This document shows, piece after piece, positions 1 through 11,141 of a stretch of DNA of 64,000 nt. A program made the translations under genes and the position numbers. The DNA comes from Hydractinia symbiolongicarpus (Eukaryota; Cnidaria; Hydrozoa; Anthoathecata; Hydractiniidae), in NCBI RefSeq assembly GCF_029227915.1, contig NC_079880.1, forward strand, positions 29,879,501 through 29,943,500, written 5' to 3'. The notes below the pieces were generated by a model, which saw nothing but the letters and a program-made list of their open reading frames with translations, made no database searches and was not told where the DNA came from. Every line of letters begins with the position of its first letter. The first letter of the stretch is position 1.

Positions 1-729
1 TTTTCTTTTGCCGGCGATTAAACTTCTTTTATTCAGCGTCTCATCAAAAATGAAAACATTTTTGGAAACTATAAGTCTCATGCGTTTTTGTGGTGAAAAA
101 ATAATTTAAAAATCCTTCGGGAAATGAGTTTACTCCCTGGGTACTTTCTTTGTATACTTTTGACTATACGGGCCGAGTCCGGGATTTACGGGAAATCGCG
201 GGTTTTCGTTTGCCAGCGATTAAACTTTTTTTATTCAGCGTCTCATTAAAAATGAAAACATTTTTGAAAACTACAAGTCTCATGCGTTTTAGTGGTGAAA
301 AAAAATATTTAAAAAATCGTTCTGGAAATGAGTTTACTCCCTGGGTACTTTCTTTGTATACATTCGACTACACGGGCCAAGCCTGGGATTTAGGGGAAAT
401 CGCTGGCTTTCGTTTGCCGGCGATTAAACCTCTTTCATTAAGCGTCTCATCAAAAATGAAAACATTTTTGAAAACTACAAAGCTCATGCGTTTTAGTGGT
501 GAAAAAATAATATAAAAAATCGTTCGGGAAATGAGTTTACTCCCTGGGTAATTTTTTTGTATACTTTTGACTATACGAGCCAAGCCGGGATTTACGGGAA
601 ATGGCGGGTTTTCGTTTGCCGGCGATTAAACTTCTTTTATTCAGTGTCTCATCAAAAATGAAAACATTTTTGAAAACTACATGTCTCATGCGTTTTAGTG
701 GTGAAAAGATAATTTAAAAAATCGTTCGG

Positions 730-932
730 GAAATGAGTTTTCTCCCTGGGTACTTTCTTTGTATACTTTTGACTATACGGGCCGAGTCCGGGATTTACGG
801 GAAATTGCGGGTTTTCGTTTGCCGGCGATTAAACTTCTTTTATTCAGCGTCTCATCAAAAATGAATAATTTTTTGAAAACTACAAGTCTCATGCGTTTTA
901 GTGGTGAAAAAATAATTTAAAAAATCGTTCGG
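730..932 (+). repeat. Representative satellite monomer (forward)
   Basis: One 203-bp unit chosen to show the landmarks. GAAATGAG opens it at 730. A GTATAC palindrome lies at 761-766. GGG tracts lie at 779-781, 790-792, 799-801 and 809-811, with loops of 8, 6 and 7 bases. GCCGGC lies at 821-826. The remaining half is A/T-rich with several A-tracts. The octamer CGGGAAAT occurs twice per unit, across the monomer boundary and again inside the G-tract block, so the monomer contains a short internal repeat. There are no Pol III boxes and no conserved protein signal. Confidence 0.9.
779..811 (+). other. Four GGG tracts, potential G-quadruplex (example of many)
   Basis: GGG tracts at 779, 790, 799 and 809 are separated by 8, 6 and 7 bases. 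The pattern fits relaxed G-quadruplex definitions but not the strict loop limit of seven. It recurs in most monomers, so the arm 1-19418 is G-tract-rich on the + strand and the arm after 19419 is C-tract-rich on the + strand. Folding is inferred from sequence only. Confidence 0.45.
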
Positions 933-2851
933 GAAATGAGTTTACTCCCTGGTTACTTTCTTTGTATACTTTTGATTATACGGGCCGAGTCCGGGGTTTA
1001 CGGGAAATGGCGGATTTTCTTTTGCCGGCGATTAAACTTCTTTTATTCAGCGTCTCATCAAAAATGAAAACATTTTTGGAAACTATAAGTCTCATGCGTT
1101 TTAGTGGTGAAAAAAAAATTTAAAAATCCTTCGGGAAATGAGTTTACTCCCTGGGTACTTTCTTTGTATACTTTTGACTATACGGGCCGAGTCCGGGATT
1201 TACGGGAAATCGCGGGTTTTCGTTTGCCGGCGATTAAACTTCTTTTATTCAGCGTCTCATTAAAAATGAAAACATTTTTGAAAACTACAAGTCTCATGCG
1301 TTTTAGTGGTGAAAAGATAATTTAAAAAATCGTTCGGGAAATGAGTTTTCTCCCTGGGTACTTTCTTTGTATACTTTTGACCATACGGGCCAAGCCTGGG
1401 ATTTACGGGAAATGGCGAGTTTTCGTTTGCCGGCGATTAAACTTCTTTTATTCAGCGTCCCATCAAAAATGAAAACATTTTTAAAAACTACAAGTCTCAT
1501 GCGTTTTAGTGGTGAAAAAATAATATAAAAAATCGTTCGGGAAATGAGTTTACTCCCTGGTTACTTTCTTTGTATACTTTTGATTATACGGGCCGGGTCC
1601 GGGGTTTACGGGAAATGGCGGATTTTCTTTTGCCGGCGATTAAACTTCTTTTATTCAGCGTCTCATCAAAAATGAAAACATTTTTGGAAACTATAAGTCT
1701 CATGCGTTTTTGTGGTGAAAAAATAATTTAAAAATCCTTCGGGAAATGAGTTTACTCCCTTGGTACTTTCTTTGTATACTTTTGACTATACGGGCCGAGT
1801 CCGGGATTTACGGGAAATCGCGGGTTTTCGTTTGCCAGCGATTAAACTTTTTTTATTCAGCGTCTCATTAAAAATGAAAACATTTTTGAAAACTACAAGT
1901 CTCATGCGTTTTAGTGGTGAAAAAAAATATTTAAAAAATCGTTCTGGAAATGAGTTTACTCCCTGGGTACTTTCTTTGTATACATTCGACTACACGGGCC
2001 AAGCCTGGGATTTAGGGGAAATCGCTGGCTTTCGTTTGCCGGTGATTAAACCTCTTTCATTAAGCGTCTCATCAAAAATGAAAACATTTTTGAAAACTAC
2101 AAAGCTCATGCGTTTTAGTGGTGAAAAAATAATATAAAAAATCGTTCGGGAAATGAGTTTACTCCCTGGGTAATTTTTTTGTATACTTTTGACTATACGA
2201 GCCAAGCCGGGATTTACGGGAAATGGCGGGTTTTCGTTTGCCGGCGATTAAACTTTTTTTATTCAGTGTCTCATCAAAAATGAAAACATTTTTGAAAACT
2301 ACATGTCTCATGCGTTTTAGTGGTGAAAAGATAATTTAAAAAATCGTTCGGGAAATGAGTTTTCTCCCTGGGTACTTTCTTTGTATACTTTTGACTATAC
2401 GGGCCGAGTCCGGGATTTACGGGAAATCGCGGGTTTTCGTTTGCCGGCGATTAAACTTCTTTTATTCAGCGTCTCATCAAAAATGAATAATTTTTTGAAA
2501 ACTACAAGTCTCATGCGTTTTAGTGGTGAAAAAATAATTTAAAAAATCGTTCGGGAAATGAGTTTACTCCCTGGTTACTTTCTTTGTATACTTTTGATTA
2601 TACGGGCCGAGTCCGGGGTTTACGGGAAATGGCGGATTTTCTTTTGCCGGCGATTAAACTTCTTTTATTCAGCGTCTCATCAAAAATGAAAACATTTTTG
2701 GAAACTATAAGTCTCATGCGTTTTAGTGGTGAAAAAAAAAATTTAAAAATCCTTCGGGAAATGAGTTTACTCCCTGGGTACTTTCTTTGTATACTTTTGA
2801 CTATACGGGCCGAGTCCGGGATTTACGGGAAATCGCGGGTTTTCGTTTGCT

Positions 2852-3663
2852 GGCGATTAAACTTCTTTTATTCAGCGTCTCATTAAAAATGAAAACATTT
2901 TTGAAAACTACAAGTCTCATGCGTTTTAGTGGTGAAAAAAAATATTTAAAAAATCGTTCTGGAAATGAGTTTACTCCCTGGGTACTCTCTTTGTATACAT
3001 TCGACTACACGGGCCAAGCCTGGGATTTAGGGGAAATCGCTGGTTTTCGTTTGCCGGCGATTAAACTTCTTTTATTCAGCGTCCCAACAAAAATGAAAAC
3101 ATTTTTGAAAACTACAAGTCTCAGGCGTTTTAGCGGTGAAAAAATAATATAAAAAATCGTTCGGGAAATGAGTTTACTCCCTGGGTAATTTTTTTGTATA
3201 CTTTTGACTATACGAGCCAAGCCGGGATTTACGGGAAATGGCGGGTTTTTGTTTGCCGGCGATTAAACTTCTTTTATTCAGCGTCTCATTAAAAATGAAA
3301 ACATTTTTGAAAACTACAAGTCTCATGCGTTTTAGTGGTGAAAAAAAATATTTAAAAAATCGTTCTGGAAATGAGTTTACTCCCTGGGTACTCTCTTTGT
3401 ATACATTCGACTACACGGGCCAAGCCTGGGATTTAGGGGAAATCGCTGGTTTTCGTTTGCCGGCGATTAAACTTCTTTTATTCAGCGTCCCAACAAAAAT
3501 GAAAACATTTTTGAAAACTACAAGTCTCAGGCGTTTTAGCGGTGAAAAAATAATATAAAAAATCGTTCGGGAAATGAGTTTACTCCCTGGGTAATTTTTT
3601 TGTATACTTTTGACTATACGAGCCAAGCCGGGATTTACGGGAAATGGCGGGTTTTCGTTTGCC
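2852..3663 (+). repeat. Dimer duplication (406 bp x 2)
   Basis: 2852-3257 and 3258-3663 are near-identical two-monomer blocks. Both carry a CTCTCTTTG variant ahead of GTATAC, a GTCCCAACAAAAATG variant and a CTCAGGCGTTTTAGC variant. The same dimer type reappears around 6250-7270, so it has also been moved in larger blocks. Confidence 0.85.
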
Positions 3664-4619
3664 GGCGATTAAACTTCTTTTATTCAGCGTCCCATCAAAA
3701 ATGAAAACATTTTTAAAAACTACAAGTCTCATGCGTTTTAGTGGTGAAAAATAATATAAAAAATCGTTCGGGAAATGAGTTTACTCCTTGGGTAATTTTT
3801 TGTACACTTTTGACCATACGGGCCAAGCCTGGGATTTACGGGAAATGGCGGGTTTTCGTTTGCCGGCGATTAAACTTCTTTTATTCAGCGTCTCATCAAA
3901 AATGAAAACATTTTGAAAACTACAAGTCTTATGCGTTTTAGTGGTGAAAAAATAATTTAAAAAATCGTTCTGGAAGTGAGTTTACTCACAGGGTACTTTC
4001 TTTGTATACATTCGACTATACGGGCCAAGCCCGGGATTTACGGGAAATCGCGGGTTTTCGTTTGCCGGCGATTAAACCTCTTTCATTAAGCGTCTCATCA
4101 AAAATGAAAACATTTCTGAAAACTACAAGTCTCATGCGTTTTAGTGGTGAAAAAATAATTTAAAAAATCGTTCGGGAAGTGAGTTTACTCCCTGGATACT
4201 TTCTTTGTATACTTTTGACTATATGGGCCGAGTCCGGGATTTACGGGAAATCGCGGGTTTTCGTTTGCCGGCGATTAAACTTCTTTTATTCAGCGTCCCA
4301 TCAAAAATGAAAACATTTTTGAAAACTAAAAGTCTCATGCGTTTTAGTGGTGAAAAAATAATATAAAAAATCGTTCGGGAAATGAGTTTACTCCCTGGGT
4401 AATTTTTTTGTATACTTTTGACTATACGGCCCAAGCCCGGGATTTACGGGAAATGGCGGGTTTTCGTTTGCCGGCGATTAAACTTCTTTTATTCAGTGTC
4501 TCATCAAAAATGAAAACATTTTTGAAAACTACAAGTCTTATGCGTTTTAGTGGTGAAAAGATAATATAAAAAATCGTTTTGGAAATGAGCTTACTCACAG
4601 GGTACTTTCTTTGTATACA

Positions 4620-4633
4620 TTCGACTATACGGG
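4620..4633 (+). other. CENP-B-box-like motif, one base short (example of many)
   Basis: In monomers with CATTCGACTATACGGG the sequence TTCG-ACT-A-TA-CGGG appears. The CENP-B box core known from mammals is TTCG, four bases, A, two bases, CGGG. Here all nine fixed bases are present in order but the first spacer has three bases instead of four. Many other monomers have TTTGACTATACGGG and lose one of the fixed bases. Binding by a CENP-B-like protein is speculative; chance resemblance is possible. Confidence 0.35.
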
Positions 4634-7230
4634 CCAAGCCCGGGATTTACGGGAAATCGCGGGTTTTTGTTTGCCGGCGAATAAACCACTTTCATTAAGC
4701 GTCTCATCAAAAATGAAAACATTTCTGAAAACTACAAGTCTCATACGTTGTAGTGGTGAAAAAATAATTTAAAAAATCGTTCGGGAAATAAGTTTACTCC
4801 CTGGGTACTTTCTTTGTATACTTTTGCCTATACGGGCCAAATCCGGGATTTACGGGAAGTCGCGGATTATCGTTTGCCGACGATTAAACTTCTTTTATTC
4901 AGCGTCTCATCAAAAATGAAAACATTTTGAAAACTACAAGTCTTATGCGTTTTAGTGGTGAAAAAATAATTTAATAAATCGTTCTGGAAGTGAGTTTACT
5001 CACAGGGTACTTTCTTTGTATACATTCGACTATACGGGCCAAGCCCGGGATTTACGGGAAATCGCGGGTTTTTGTTTGCCGGCGATTAAACCTCTTTCAT
5101 TAAGCGTCTCATCAAAAATGAAAACATTTCTGAAAACTACAAGTCTCATGCGTTGTAGTGGTGAAAAAATAATTTAAAAAATCGTTCGGGAAATGAGTTT
5201 ACTCCCTGGGTACTTTCTTTGTATACTTTTGACTATACGGGCCGAGTCCGGGATTTACGGGAAGTCGTGGGTTTTCGTTTGCCGTCGATTAAACTTCTTT
5301 TATACAGCGTCTCATCAAAAATGAAAACGTTTTTAAAAACTACAAGTCTCATGCGTTTTAGTGGTGAAAAAATAATTTAAAAATCGTTCTGGAAATGAGT
5401 TTACTCCCTGGGTACTTTCTTTGTATACTTTTGACTATACGGGCCGAGTCCGGGATTTACGGGAAATCGCGGGTTTTCGTTTGCCGGCGATTAAACTTCT
5501 TTTATTCAGCGTCTCATTAAAAATGAAAACATTTTTAAAAACTACAAGTCTCATGGGCTTTAGTGGTGAAATAATAATTTAAAAAATCGTTTGGGAAATG
5601 AGTTTACTCCCTGGGTACTTTCTTTGTATACTTTTGACTATACGGACCGAGTCCGGGATTTACGGGAAATCGCAGGTTTTCGTTTGCCGGCGATTAAACT
5701 TCTTTTATTCAGCGTCTCATCAAAAATGAAAACAAGTTTGAAAACTACAAGTCTTATGCGTTTTAGTGATGAAAAAATAATTTAAAAAATCGTTCGGGAA
5801 ATGGGTTTACTCCCTGGGTACTTTCTTTGTATAGTTTTGACTATACGGGCCAAGCCCGGGATTTACGGGAAATCGCGGGTTTCCGTTTGCCGGCGATTAA
5901 ACTTCTTTTATTCAGAGTCTCATCAAAAATGAAAACAATTTTGAAAACTACAAGTCTTATGCGTTTTAGTGATCAAAAAATAATTTAAAAAATCGTTCTG
6001 GAAATGAGTTTACTCACAGGGTACTTTCTTTGTATACATTCGACTATACGGGCCAAGCCCGGGATTTACGGGAAATCGCGGGTTTTCGTTTGCCGGCGAT
6101 TAAACATCTTTTATTCAGCGTCTCATCAAAAATGAAAATATTTTTGAAAACTACAAAGCTCGTGCGTTTTAGTGGTGAAAAAAAAATTTAAAAAATCGTT
6201 CGGGAAATGAGTTTACTCCCTGGGTACTTTCTTTGTATACATTTGACTACACGGGCCAAGTCTGGGATTTAGGGGAAATCGCTGGTTTTCGTTTGCCGGC
6301 GATTAAACTTCTTTTATTCAGCGTTCCAACAAAAATGAAGACATTTTTGAAAACTACAAGTCTCAGGCGTTTTAGCGGTGAAAAAATAATATAAAAAATC
6401 GTTCGGGAAATGAGTTTACTCCCTGGGTAATTTTTTTTTATACTTTTGACTATACGAGCCAAGCCGGGATTTACGGGAAATGGCGGGTTTTCGTTTGCCG
6501 GCGATTAAACTTCTTTTATTCAGTGTCTCATCAAAAATGAAAACATTTTTGAAAACTACATGTCTCATGCGTTTTAGTGGTGAAAAAATTATTTAAAAAA
6601 TCGTTCGGGAAATGAGTTTACTCCCTGGTTACTTTCTTTGTATACTTTTGATTATACGGGCCGGGTCCGGGGTTTACGGGAAATGGCGGATTTTCTTTTG
6701 CCGGCGATTAAACTTCTTTTATTCAGCGTCTCATCAAAAATGAAAACATTTTTGGAAACTATAAGTCTCATGCGTTTTAGTGGTGAAAAAATAATTTAAA
6801 AATCCTTCGGGAAATGAGTTTACTCCCTGGGTACTTTCTTAGTATACTTTTGACTATACGGGCTGAGTCCGGGATTTACGGGAAATCGTGGGTTTTCGTT
6901 TGCCGGCGATTAAACTTCTTTTATTCAGCGTCTCATTAAAAATGAAAACATTTTTGAAAACTACAAGTCTCATGCGTTTTAGTGGTGAAAAAAAATATTT
7001 AAAAAATCGTTCTGGAAATGAGTTTACTCCCGGGGTACTCTCTTTGTATACATTCGACTACACGGGCCAAGCCTGGGATTTAGGGGAAATCGCTGGTTTT
7101 CGTTTGCCGGCGATTAAACTTCTTTTATTCAGCGTCCCAACAAAAATGAAAACATTTTTGAAAACTACAAGTCTCAGGCGTTTTAGCGGTGAAAAAATAA
7201 TATAAAAAATCGTTCGGGAAATGAGTTTAC

Positions 7231-8245
7231 TACCTGGGTAATTTTTTTGTATACTTTTGACTATACGAGCCAAGCCGGGATTTACGGGAAATGGCGGGTT
7301 TTCGTTTGCCGGCGATTAAACTTCTTTTATTCAGTGTCTCATCAGAAATGAAAACATTTTTGAAAACTACAAGTCTCATGCGTTTTAGTGGTGAAAAGAT
7401 AATTTAAAAAATCGTTCGGGAAATGAGTTTTCTCCCTGGGTACTTTCTTTGTATACTTTTGACTATACGGGCCGAGTCCGGGATTTACGGGAAATGGCGG
7501 GTTTTCGTTTGCCGGCGATTAAACTTCTTTTATTCAGCGTCTCATCAAAAATGAAAACATTTTTGGAAACTATAAGTCTCATGCGTTTTAGTGGTGAAAA
7601 AATAATTTAAAAATCCTTCGGGAAATGAGTTTACTACCTGGGTAATTTTTTTGTATACTTTTGACTATACGAGCCAAGCCGGGATTTACGGGAAATGGCG
7701 GGTTTTCGTTTGCCGGCGATTAAACTTCTTTTATTCAGTGTCTCATCAGAAATGAAAACATTTTTGAAAACTACAAGTCTCATGCGTTTTAGTGGTGAAA
7801 AGATAATTTAAAAAATCGTTCGGAAAATGAGTTTTCTCCCTGGGTACTTTCTTTGTATACTTTTGACTATACGGGCCGAGTCCGGGATTTACGGGAAATG
7901 GCGGGTTTTCGTTTGCCGGCGATTAAACTTCTTTTATTCAGCGTCTCATCAAAAATGAAAACATTTTTGGAAACTATAAGTCTCATGCGTTTTAGTGGTG
8001 AAAAAATAATTTAAAAATCCTTCGGGAAATGAGTTTACTACCTGGGTAATTTTTTTGTATACTTTTGACTATACGAGCCAAGCCGGGATTTACGGGAAAT
8101 GGCGGGTTTTCGTTTGCCGGCGATTAAACTTCTTTTATTCAGTGTCTCATCAGAAATGAAAACATTTTTGAAAACTACAAGTCTCATGCGTTTTAGTGGT
8201 GAAAAGATAATTTAAAAAATCGTTCGGGAAATGAGTTTTCTCCCT
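7231..8245 (+). repeat. 404-bp dimer, about 2.5 copies
   Basis: The unusual variant TTTACTACCTGGGTAATT occurs at steps of 404 bp (TACC at 7231, 7635 and 8039). Each copy pairs one CATCAGAAATG monomer with one TTTTTGGAAACTATAAG monomer. A local two-monomer higher-order repeat. Confidence 0.85.
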
Positions 8246-8539
8246 GGGTACTTTCTTTGTATACTTTTGACTATACGGGCCGAGTCCGGGATTTACGGGA
8301 AATGGCGGGTTTTCGTTTGCCGGCGATTAAACTTCTTTTATTCAGCGTCCCATCAAAAATGAAAACATTTTTGAAAACTACAAGTCTCATGCGTTTTAGT
8401 GGTGAAAAAATAATATAAAAAATCGCTCGGGAAATGAGTTTACTCCTTGGGTAATTTTTTGTATACTTTTGACCATACGGGCCAAGCCTGGGATTTACGG
8501 GAAATGGCGGGTTTTCGTTTGCCGGCGATTAAACTTCTT

Positions 8540-8600
8540 TTATTCAGTGTCTCATCAAAAATGAGTCTCATGCGTTTTAGTGGTGAAAAGATAATTTAAA
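8540..8600 (+). repeat. Monomer with a 22-bp internal deletion
   Basis: Between CATCAAAAATGA and GTCTCATGCG about 22 bases of the monomer consensus (the A/T-rich stretch with the A-tracts) are missing, giving a shortened unit. The missing block lies between short A/T-rich similarities, consistent with slippage or deletion. It is a useful private marker for this position in the array. Confidence 0.85.
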
Positions 8601-11141
8601 AAATCGTTTTGGAAATGAGTTTACTCACAGGGTACTTTCTTTGTATACATTCGACTATACGGGCCAAGCCCGGGATTTACGGGAAATCGCGGGTTTTCGT
8701 TTGCCGGCGATTAAACCACTTTCATTAAGCGTCTCATCAAAAATGAAAACATTTCTGAAAACTACAAGTCTCGTGCGTTGTAGTGGTGAAAAAATAATTT
8801 AAAAAATCGTTCGGGAAATGAGTTTACTCCCTGGGTACTTTCTTTGTATACTTTTGACTATACGGGCCGAGTCCGGGATTTACGGGAAATCGCGGGTTTT
8901 CGTTTGCCGGCGATTAAACCTCTTTCATTAAGCGTCTCATCAAAAATGAAAACATTTCTGAAAACTACAAGTCTCATGCGTTTTAGTGGTGAAAAAATAA
9001 TTTAAAAAATCGTTCGGGAAATGAGTTTACTCCCTGGGTACTTTCTTTGTATACTTTTGACTATACGGGCCGAGTCCGGGATTTACGGGAAATCGCGGGT
9101 TTTCGTTTGCCGGCGATTAAACTTCTTTTATTCAGCGTCCCATCAAAAATGAAAACATTTTTGAAAACTAAAAGTCTCATGCGTTTTAGTGGTGAAAAAA
9201 TAATATAAAAAATTGTTCGGGAAATGAGTTTACTCCCTGGGTAATTTTTTTGTATACTTTTGACTATACGGCCCAAGCCCGGGATTTACGGGAAATGGCG
9301 GGTTTTCGTTTGCCGGCGATTAAACTTCTTTTATTCAGTGTCTCATCAAAAATGAAAACATTTTTGAAAACTACAAGTCTCATGCGTTTTAGTGGTGAAA
9401 AGATAATATAAAAAATCGTTTTGGAAATGAGCTTACTCACAGGGTACTTTCTTTGTATACATTCGACTATACGGGCCAAGCCCGGGATTTACGGGAAATC
9501 GCGGGTTTTTGTTTGCCGGCGAATAAACCACTTTCATTAAGCGTCTCATCAAAAATGAAAACATTTCTGAAAACTACAAGTCTCATGCGTTGTAGTGGTG
9601 AAAAAATAATTTAAAAAATCGTTCGGGAAATAAGTTTACTCCCTGGGTACTTTCTTTGTATACTTTTGCCTATACGGGCCAAATCCGGGATTTACGGGAA
9701 GTCGCGGGTTTTCGTTTGCCGACGATTAAACTTCTTTTATTCAGCGTCTCATCAAAAATGAAAACATTTTGAAAACTACAAGTCTTATGCGTTTTAGTGG
9801 TGAAAAAATAATTTAATAAATCGTTCTGGAAGTGAATTTACTCACAGGGTACTTTCTTTGTATACATTCGACTATACGGGCCAAGCCCGGGATTTACGGG
9901 AAATCGCGGGTTTTTGTTTGCCGGCGATTAAACCTCTTTCATTAAGCGTCTCATCAAAAATGAAAACATTTCTGAAAACTACAAGTCTCATGCGTTGTAG
10001 TGGTGAAAAAATAATTTAAAAAATCGTTCGGGAAATGAGTTTACTCCCTGGGTACTTTCTTTGTATACTTTTGACTATACGGGCCGAGTCCGGGATTTAC
10101 GGGAAGTCGCGGGTTTTCGTTTGCCGACGATTAAACTTCTTTTATTCAGCGTCTCATCAAAAATGAAAACATTTTGAAAACTACAAGTCTTATGCGTTTT
10201 AGTGGTGAAAAAATAATTTAATAAATCGTTCTGGAAGTGAGTTTACTCACAGGGTACTTTCTTTGTATACATTCGACTATACGGGCCAAGCCCGGGATTT
10301 ACGGGAAATCGCGGGTTTTTGTTTGCCGGCGATTAAACCTCTTTCATTAAGCGTCTCATCAAAAATGAAAACATTTCTGAAAACTACAAGTCTCATGCGT
10401 TTTAGTGGTGAAAAAATAATTTAAAAATCGTTCGGGAAATGAGTTTACTCCCTGGGTACTTTCTTTGTATACTTTTGACTATACGGGCCGAGTCCGGGAT
10501 TTACGGGAAATCGCGGGTTTTCGTTTGCCGGCGATTAAACTTCTTTTATTCAGCGTCTCATTAAAAATGAAAACATTTTTAAAAACTACAAGTCTCATGG
10601 GCTTTAGTGGTGAAATAATAATTTAAAAAATCGTTTGGGAAATGAGTTTACTCCCTGGGTACTTTCTTTGTATACTTTTGACTATACGGACCGAGTCCGG
10701 GATTTACGGGAAATCGCAGGTTTTCGTTTGCCGGCGATTAAACTTCTTTTATTCAGCGTCTCATCAAAAATGAAAACAATTTTGAAAACTACAAGTCCTA
10801 TGCGTTTTAGTGATGAAAAAATAATTTAAAAAATCGTTCGGGAAATGAGTTTACTCCCTGGGTACTTTCTTTGTATACATTCGACTATACGGGCCAAGCC
10901 CGGGATTTACGGGAAATCGCGGGTTTTCGTTTGCCGGCGATTAAACATCTTTTATTCAGCGTCTCATCAAAAATGAAAATATTTTTGAAAACTACAAGTC
11001 TCATGCGTTTTAGTGGTGAAAAAATAATTTGAAAAATCGTTCCGGAAATGAGTTTACTCCCTGGGTACTTTCTTTGTATACTTTTGACTAGACGGGCCGT
11101 GTCCGGGATTTACAGAAAGTCGCAGGTTTTCTTTTGCCGGC

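Larger units (their letters stand above)
1..2932 (+). repeat. 8-monomer tandem duplication (offset 1622 bp)
   Basis: Positions 1-1310 match 1623-2932 almost base for base, including rare variants such as the TTTTCTTTTGCCGG version of the GCCGGC region and the CCTTCGGG version before GAAATGAG. Differences I noticed include CTGGGTAC versus CTTGGTAC near 139/1761, a C/T difference in the GCCGGCGATT region near 423/2043, and T/C near 806/2428. The copies diverge after about 1310/2932, where the A-rich run differs. This is a higher-order repeat of eight monomers made by unequal exchange. Confidence 0.85.
4040..10830 (+). repeat. Dispersed duplication inside the forward arm (offset 4842 to 5044 bp)
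   Basis: Roughly 4040-5200 is repeated at 8882-10040 with a constant offset of 4842 bp. After an extra 202-bp monomer in the second copy the match resumes at offset 5044 (5591-5785 against 10635-10829). Shared diagnostic variants include TATACGGCCCAAGCCC at 4424/9266 and GGAAATAAGTTTACTCC near 4795/9637. Small differences remain, for example the monomer around 5275 against 10117. The duplicated segment spans about eight monomers and shows that whole blocks were copied, not only single units. Confidence 0.75.
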
